DNA from: Stutzerimonas stutzeri KOS6
Lineage (GTDB): Bacteria > Pseudomonadota > Gammaproteobacteria > Pseudomonadales > Pseudomonadaceae
DNA: 64,000 nucleotides
Direction of reading: 5' to 3'
NCBI RefSeq assembly: GCF_000307775.2
Contig: NZ_KK020676.1
Coordinates: 1,989,768 to 2,053,767 of the forward strand
The notes below the pieces were generated by a model. The model was not told the origin of the DNA, did not search any database, and saw only the letters and a list, made by a program, of their open reading frames with translations. Positions 60,325 through 64,000 of the stretch are shown here, one piece after another; within the stretch, counting starts at the first letter, position 1, and the number at the start of each line of letters is the position of its first letter. Both the position numbers and the translations under genes were made by a program.

Positions 60325-61124
60325 AGGTGTATCTCCACCGCTAGGGGCAGATGATCGGACAAGTGTGTCCAGGGTTTGTTACCGAGGATCTGCGCGCGGT
60401 GACTGCTGGCATGGCGCACGTAGATGCGATCCAGGCGCAGCATTGGCCAGCGTGCGGGAAAGGTTTTCGCCACCTGGCCCTGGGACACCGCGAAGACTTC
60501 GTGCAGTCCGGCGCAGCGATCGAGCGTGCGCGTGGCCTTCAGCCGCCAGTCGTTGAAGTCGCCGGCAACCACCACTGGCGCACCTTCGGGGAGCGAATCG
60601 AGCAGATTACAGAGCAGCTCCAGTTGCTGCTGGCGGTGCGATTCGCGCAGGCCCAGATGGACGCAGATGGCATGGAACTCGTCGTGTCCCGGTACCTGCA
60701 GCACGCTGTGCAACAGGCCGCGGCGTTCGGGGCCGGCGATGGAAATGTCCAGGTTTTCGTAGCGGATGATCGGAAACTTCGACAGCAGGGCGTTACCGTG
60801 GTCGCCATCGGGATAGACCGCATTGCGGCCGTAGGCGAAGTCGGTCCAGATGCTGTCGGCGAGAAACTCGTAATGCGGGGTCTTCGGCCAGTTGTGAAAG
60901 CGCATCGCGTGTTTTTCATGGGTGCCGAGCACTTCCTGCAGGAACACCACGTCGGCGGAGACGCTGCGTACCGCTTCGCGCAGTTCGGGCAGGATGAAAC
61001 GGCGGTTCAGCGCGGTGAAGCCCTTGTGGGTGTTCACCGTGAGGATACGGATGGCATTGACTGCCGTGGCCATGTGCGCATCGAGGTCGGCACTTGCGAT
61101 CGGATGGTCTTTATCCAGAGTCAA
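60321..61124 (-). CDS. ybhP: YbhP-like endonuclease/exonuclease/phosphatase family protein
   Basis: This 267-residue protein of the EEP superfamily shows ILTVNTHKGFTALNRR, FLQEVLG, HLGLRESHRQQQ, VVAGDFNDWR and LSDHLPLAVEI, placing the usual metal-binding Glu and the catalytic Asp-His. The start is a TTG at 61124 overlapping the previous stop (TTGA); AAGGAG eight bases upstream supports it over ATG 61073. In E. coli YbhP is encoded next to ClsB; its substrate is unknown, possibly a phospholipid head group. Confidence 0.87.
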   Translation of the reverse strand: MTLDKDHPIASADLDAHMATAVNAIRILTVNTHKGFTALNRRFILPELREAVRSVSADVVFLQEVLGTHEKHAMRFHNWPKTPHYEFLADSIWTDFAYGRNAVYPDGDHGNALLSKFPIIRYENLDISIAGPERRGLLHSVLQVPGHDEFHAICVHLGLRESHRQQQLELLCNLLDSLPEGAPVVVAGDFNDWRLKATRTLDRCAGLHEVFAVSQGQVAKTFPARWPMLRLDRIYVRHASSHRAQILGNKPWTHLSDHLPLAVEIHL

Positions 61125-62038
61125 TCGACAGCTCCTTCCAGTTGTCCAGGGGTGGCCTGCAGGTGTTCGTCCAGGCCCAGCCTGTGCAGCAGTTGCCGCG
61201 CGTCGTAGGGCGCGCGAACCTTCACGTCGTTGTCAAAATAGCAATAGACGTCGCGCGATCGTCGCGCTCTGGGCTTGCGCGAACTGATCAGCCGCGCGTC
61301 GTCGGGCTGGCCGCCGCTGCTCCAGCTGCGGATGCGCTGGTACCAGGCATCCAGCGCCGCATCGGTGTAGCCGCTGGTGTAGAGCTCTTCGGCGCCATGC
61401 AGGCGGATGTAAGTGAAGTCGCTGGTCAGGTCCTCCTGATGCGGCCACTTGCCAGCGGTATCGGCTATCACCAACGCCACCCGATACTTGCGCAGGAGAT
61501 CGATGAAGTCCGGATCGATGAAGCTCTCGTGCCGGATCTCCACGGCGTGACGCATGCGCCGCTTGCGATCGATCGACAGGTGAAGACGACCTTCCATACG
61601 CGCTTCGCATTGCCTGGCAATGGCCAGCGCCGCATCGGTGTCATGAGGCAACTGGCGGAGAAACGCTTCGAAAAGCTCGGCATCGAATCGGAACGACGGC
61701 GGGAACTGCCAGAGGATCGGACCCAGCTTCTCCTTGAGCAGGAAAAGCCCCGAGGCAAAGAAGTTGGCGAGCGGCTTGTCCACCTCGCGCAGCCGGCGCA
61801 CATGGGTGATGTAGCGCGGTCCCTTGACGCTGAAGACGAAGCCCTTGGGCGTATCGGCATACCAGGCGGCGTAGCGTTCAGGCGTCTGCAGCGAGTAGAA
61901 CGAGCCATTGATCTCGATGCTGTTGACCGCCCGCGAGGCGAAGCGCAGTTCGTTCTTCTGCGTCAGCCCCTTGGGATAGAAATCACCACGCCAGGGTGCA
62001 TAGCGCCAGCCGGAGATGCCGATGTGGATGGCGGCCAT
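61121..62038 (-). CDS. DUF72 (YecE-like) family protein
   Basis: This 305-residue TIM-barrel-like protein belongs to DUF72. Diagnostic segments are IHIGISGWRYAPWRGDFYP, NSIEINGSFYSLQ, FSVKGPRYITHVRRL, ILWQFPPSFRFD and AVEIRHESF. The family's biochemical role is not established. It is placed in the operon between a zinc dehydrogenase (7 bp upstream) and ybhP (4-bp overlap). The ATG at 62038 is the natural start. Confidence 0.88.
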   Translation of the reverse strand: MAAIHIGISGWRYAPWRGDFYPKGLTQKNELRFASRAVNSIEINGSFYSLQTPERYAAWYADTPKGFVFSVKGPRYITHVRRLREVDKPLANFFASGLFLLKEKLGPILWQFPPSFRFDAELFEAFLRQLPHDTDAALAIARQCEARMEGRLHLSIDRKRRMRHAVEIRHESFIDPDFIDLLRKYRVALVIADTAGKWPHQEDLTSDFTYIRLHGAEELYTSGYTDAALDAWYQRIRSWSSGGQPDDARLISSRKPRARRSRDVYCYFDNDVKVRAPYDARQLLHRLGLDEHLQATPGQLEGAVD

Positions 62039-62045
62039 GCGCGAG

Positions 62046-63299
62046 CTACCTGGGGTTCTGCACGGTCGTCGGATCGCTGGCCGGGAAGGTATCGGCCACC
62101 GCCTCGTCGAGCACCTTCTCCTCGCTGCCGTGCGAGTCGCCTCGCTGTGGCTGCAGCTCGACCTTGATCCAGCCGTTTTCGCGGCGATCGAAGGCTTCGA
62201 AGGCGGCAATCACGTCGGTCATCGGCTTTACCTGGGTGAGAATCTTTGCCGGATCGATGCGGCGTGCCTGGATCATCTCGATCAACAGCGGGATGTATTT
62301 GCGGTGGTGGCAGTTGCCCATGTTGATGGTGATGTTCTTGTTCATCGCCATGCCAATGGGGAAGGTCATCGCGTCCGGAGGGTAAACCCCGATGATCGAC
62401 AGCGTGCCGGCCTTGGCGATGCTCTGTACCGCCCATTCCAGCGCCTGCGCCGGGGCATCGCCGGGCTGCCACAGGCCGCCAGCAGTGGCGCCATCGGCAG
62501 GCTTGCCGCCACAACAGCCATGCTCGGCATCGATGCCAACCGCGTCGATCACCCGATCCACGCCGATCCCGCCGGTCAGGCGCTTCAGGGTCTCGACTGG
62601 GTCCTCACGGTTGAAGTTGATGATTTCCGCTCCCTGGCGCTGGGCCATGCGCAGACGGTCGTCATGCTGGTCGATGGCGAATACACGGCCGGCGCCCAGC
62701 AACTTGGCACTGGCGATGGCGAACTGGCCAACCGGACCGCAGCCATAGACCGCCACCGTATCGCCACTACACACTTCAGCCATTTCCGCGCCGAAATAGC
62801 CGGTCGGGAAGATGTCGGAGAGGAGAATGGCCTGATCGTCGTTGATCTCCGGCGGCAGCTTGACCAGGCCGATGTTGGCGAACGGGATCCGGGCCTTCTC
62901 GGCCTGCAGGCCGTGGAACGGGCCGGTGGTTTCCGGTCCGCCGTAAAAGGAAGTACCGGCCTCCTTGCCATTCGGATTGGCGCCGTCGCACTGGGCGAAA
63001 TAGCCGGCACGGCAATAGGAGCAGTTACCGCAGGCGATGGTGGAAGGAATCACCACACGATCGCCGACCTGCAGGTTGCGCACGTCCGCGCCCAGCTCCT
63101 CGACGATGCCGACGCCTTCATGGCCGAGAATGGTGCCGGGTTGCATGCCACTGACGGTGCCCCGCACGAAGTGCAGGTCGGTGCCGCAGATGGCCGAAGC
63201 GGTGATGCGAACGATGGCATCGGTAGGGGCGAGGATGCGCGGTTCGGGTACGTCTTCGAGACGTATATCGCCGACGGCATGGTAGACCACAGCTTTCAT
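62046..63299 (-). CDS. Zinc-dependent alcohol/formaldehyde dehydrogenase with C-terminal extension
   Basis: This 417-residue MDR enzyme has catalytic zinc ligands (SAICGTDLHF, GHEGVG), a structural-zinc loop (CGNCSYCRAGYFAQC) and a Rossmann fold (VAVYGCGPVGQFAIASAKLL). It resembles glutathione-independent formaldehyde dehydrogenases (SDIFPTGYFGAEMA). After a normal end at about residue 390 (NGWIKVELQ) there is an extra tail, DEAVADTFPASDPTTVQ, carrying a FPASDP motif seen in small stress-related proteins. It heads the five-gene minus-strand operon. The 280-bp upstream gap holds only a CCCCGCGGGG palindrome at 63414. Confidence 0.88.
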   Translation of the reverse strand: MKAVVYHAVGDIRLEDVPEPRILAPTDAIVRITASAICGTDLHFVRGTVSGMQPGTILGHEGVGIVEELGADVRNLQVGDRVVIPSTIACGNCSYCRAGYFAQCDGANPNGKEAGTSFYGGPETTGPFHGLQAEKARIPFANIGLVKLPPEINDDQAILLSDIFPTGYFGAEMAEVCSGDTVAVYGCGPVGQFAIASAKLLGAGRVFAIDQHDDRLRMAQRQGAEIINFNREDPVETLKRLTGGIGVDRVIDAVGIDAEHGCCGGKPADGATAGGLWQPGDAPAQALEWAVQSIAKAGTLSIIGVYPPDAMTFPIGMAMNKNITINMGNCHHRKYIPLLIEMIQARRIDPAKILTQVKPMTDVIAAFEAFDRRENGWIKVELQPQRGDSHGSEEKVLDEAVADTFPASDPTTVQNPR

Positions 63300-63579
63300 A
63301 GCGACTCCATATCGGCCCGTGACGTGCACGGCACGGCCACCGGGCGTTGACTGTCGGGGCGAAACGGGCAGCGCGGCAGACGAAGCGAACCGGCGCGATG
63401 CTCGAATCTCATGCCCCGCGGGGTTACGAGAAAATTCGAACGTGCGCGACCCGATGGCGGCCGGGCACATCTGTTCCGACTTGTCCCGGCCTTGGCGGTT
63501 CATCTTTTCTGTCGTCGAGGGCGTATCCGGCGGGTTTCAGCAACAGGCCAGGCGACTGCCGGCCGTTCGGAGCGGCGAT

Positions 63580-64000
63580 TCAGTCGAGGCTCCAGGGTTG
63601 CCTCTCGGCAAATGCGTCGACCAGGTAGTCGATCATCACTCTGACCTTGGCCGGTGGGCGGCGGTCCGCCGGGTAGACCGCATGGATGCCAAGGCCCATG
63701 CATGGCTGGTCCAGTTCCAGTGCGACCAGTTCGCCGCTACGCAGCGCGGGAGCGACGATGAATTGTGGCTGGTAGATCACGCCCTGGCCGCCCACTGCGG
63801 CGGCCACCAGGGCCTCGCCGTTGTTGGCCAGCAGGTTGCCGCTGACGGCCGCCCGCACCTCGCCGCGCTCGCCGAAAGCCCAGTGCTTGCCGCCGCCCAG
63901 GGAAGAGAGGCTGTAGCCCAGGCAGTTATGCTTGGCGAGGTCGGATACGCTGCGTGGTAGACCCCACTGGTGCAAATAGCGCGGCGCAGCGCAGACCTGC
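63580..64000 (-). CDS. LysR-family regulator, C-terminal part (truncated by window end)
   Basis: About 139 residues of the effector domain are present, open to the right edge of the window. Recognisable are CAAPRYLHQWGLPRSVSDLA, HNCLGYS, the VAAAVGGQGVIYQPQFIV segment and the AVYPADRRPPAKVRVMIDYL ending, all typical of AaeR/CrgA-type LysR proteins. The DNA-binding domain lies outside the window. Its relationship to the downstream alcohol dehydrogenase operon on the same strand is unknown. Confidence 0.85.
   Translation of the reverse strand, partial: QVCAAPRYLHQWGLPRSVSDLAKHNCLGYSLSSLGGGKHWAFGERGEVRAAVSGNLLANNGEALVAAAVGGQGVIYQPQFIVAPALRSGELVALELDQPCMGLGIHAVYPADRRPPAKVRVMIDYLVDAFAERQPWSLD

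Overview
The window is high-GC gamma-proteobacterial chromosome, most likely Pseudomonadaceae (Stutzerimonas / P. mendocina-like). This is inferred from the intact mexS-mexT-mexEF-oprN locus, the muxABC-opmB tandem RND pump, a Pseudomonas-type PpiC, the GlgE/TreS alpha-glucan cluster and GGTGGGC...GCCCACC palindromic repeats. No tRNA, rRNA, CRISPR array, prophage or insertion sequence was recognised. Genes are densely packed in operons, and many neighbours share 4-bp ATGA or GTGA overlaps.

Layout. 1-5.4 kb: the end of an unidentified gene, ppiC, then a gluconate-type locus in which gluconokinase is fused to a TRAP small permease (DctQ), followed by DctM, DctP and a LacI-family regulator. 5.4-10.9 kb: divergent LysR / acyl-CoA dehydrogenase, a PstS-like protein with an OmpA-type C-terminus, exonuclease III and a GNAT acetyltransferase. 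11-16.4 kb: tamA-tamB outer-membrane translocation module. 16.9-22 kb: sodium:alanine symporter, thiol peroxidase, a SAF-domain NAD(P)-dependent oxidoreductase and a MurJ-family flippase.

22-41 kb is an efflux region. muxABC-opmB on the plus strand converges on a lone TRAP DctP gene, then oprN, mexF and mexE on the minus strand, then mexT, with mexS divergent. A MexT-type box lies upstream of mexE. Two inverted pairs of palindromic repeats lie between mexE and mexT.

41-44 kb carries a stress SDR, Ku and a stand-alone LigD-type polymerase domain (NHEJ without its ligase in this window). 44-49.6 kb is a membrane-bound, selenocysteine-containing formate dehydrogenase operon (fdnGHI-fdhE) with a clear SECIS hairpin after the in-frame TGA. 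50-57.8 kb is an alpha-glucan/trehalose cluster, glgE, treS-maltokinase fusion and glgB, with a candidate AlgU promoter. 57.8-58.1 kb is a 51-bp tandem array built on the same palindrome. 58.1-63.3 kb is a tightly coupled minus-strand operon: zinc alcohol/formaldehyde dehydrogenase, DUF72, YbhP-like phosphoesterase, ClsB-like cardiolipin synthase, YbhN-like membrane protein. The window ends inside a LysR gene.

Most genes belong to known families. The most unusual items are the GntK-DctQ fusion, the Ku plus lone polymerase-domain pair, the PstS-OmpA hybrid, the SAF-oxidoreductase/MurJ pair, and the palindrome-based repeat structures. No clearly undescribed multi-gene system was identified.
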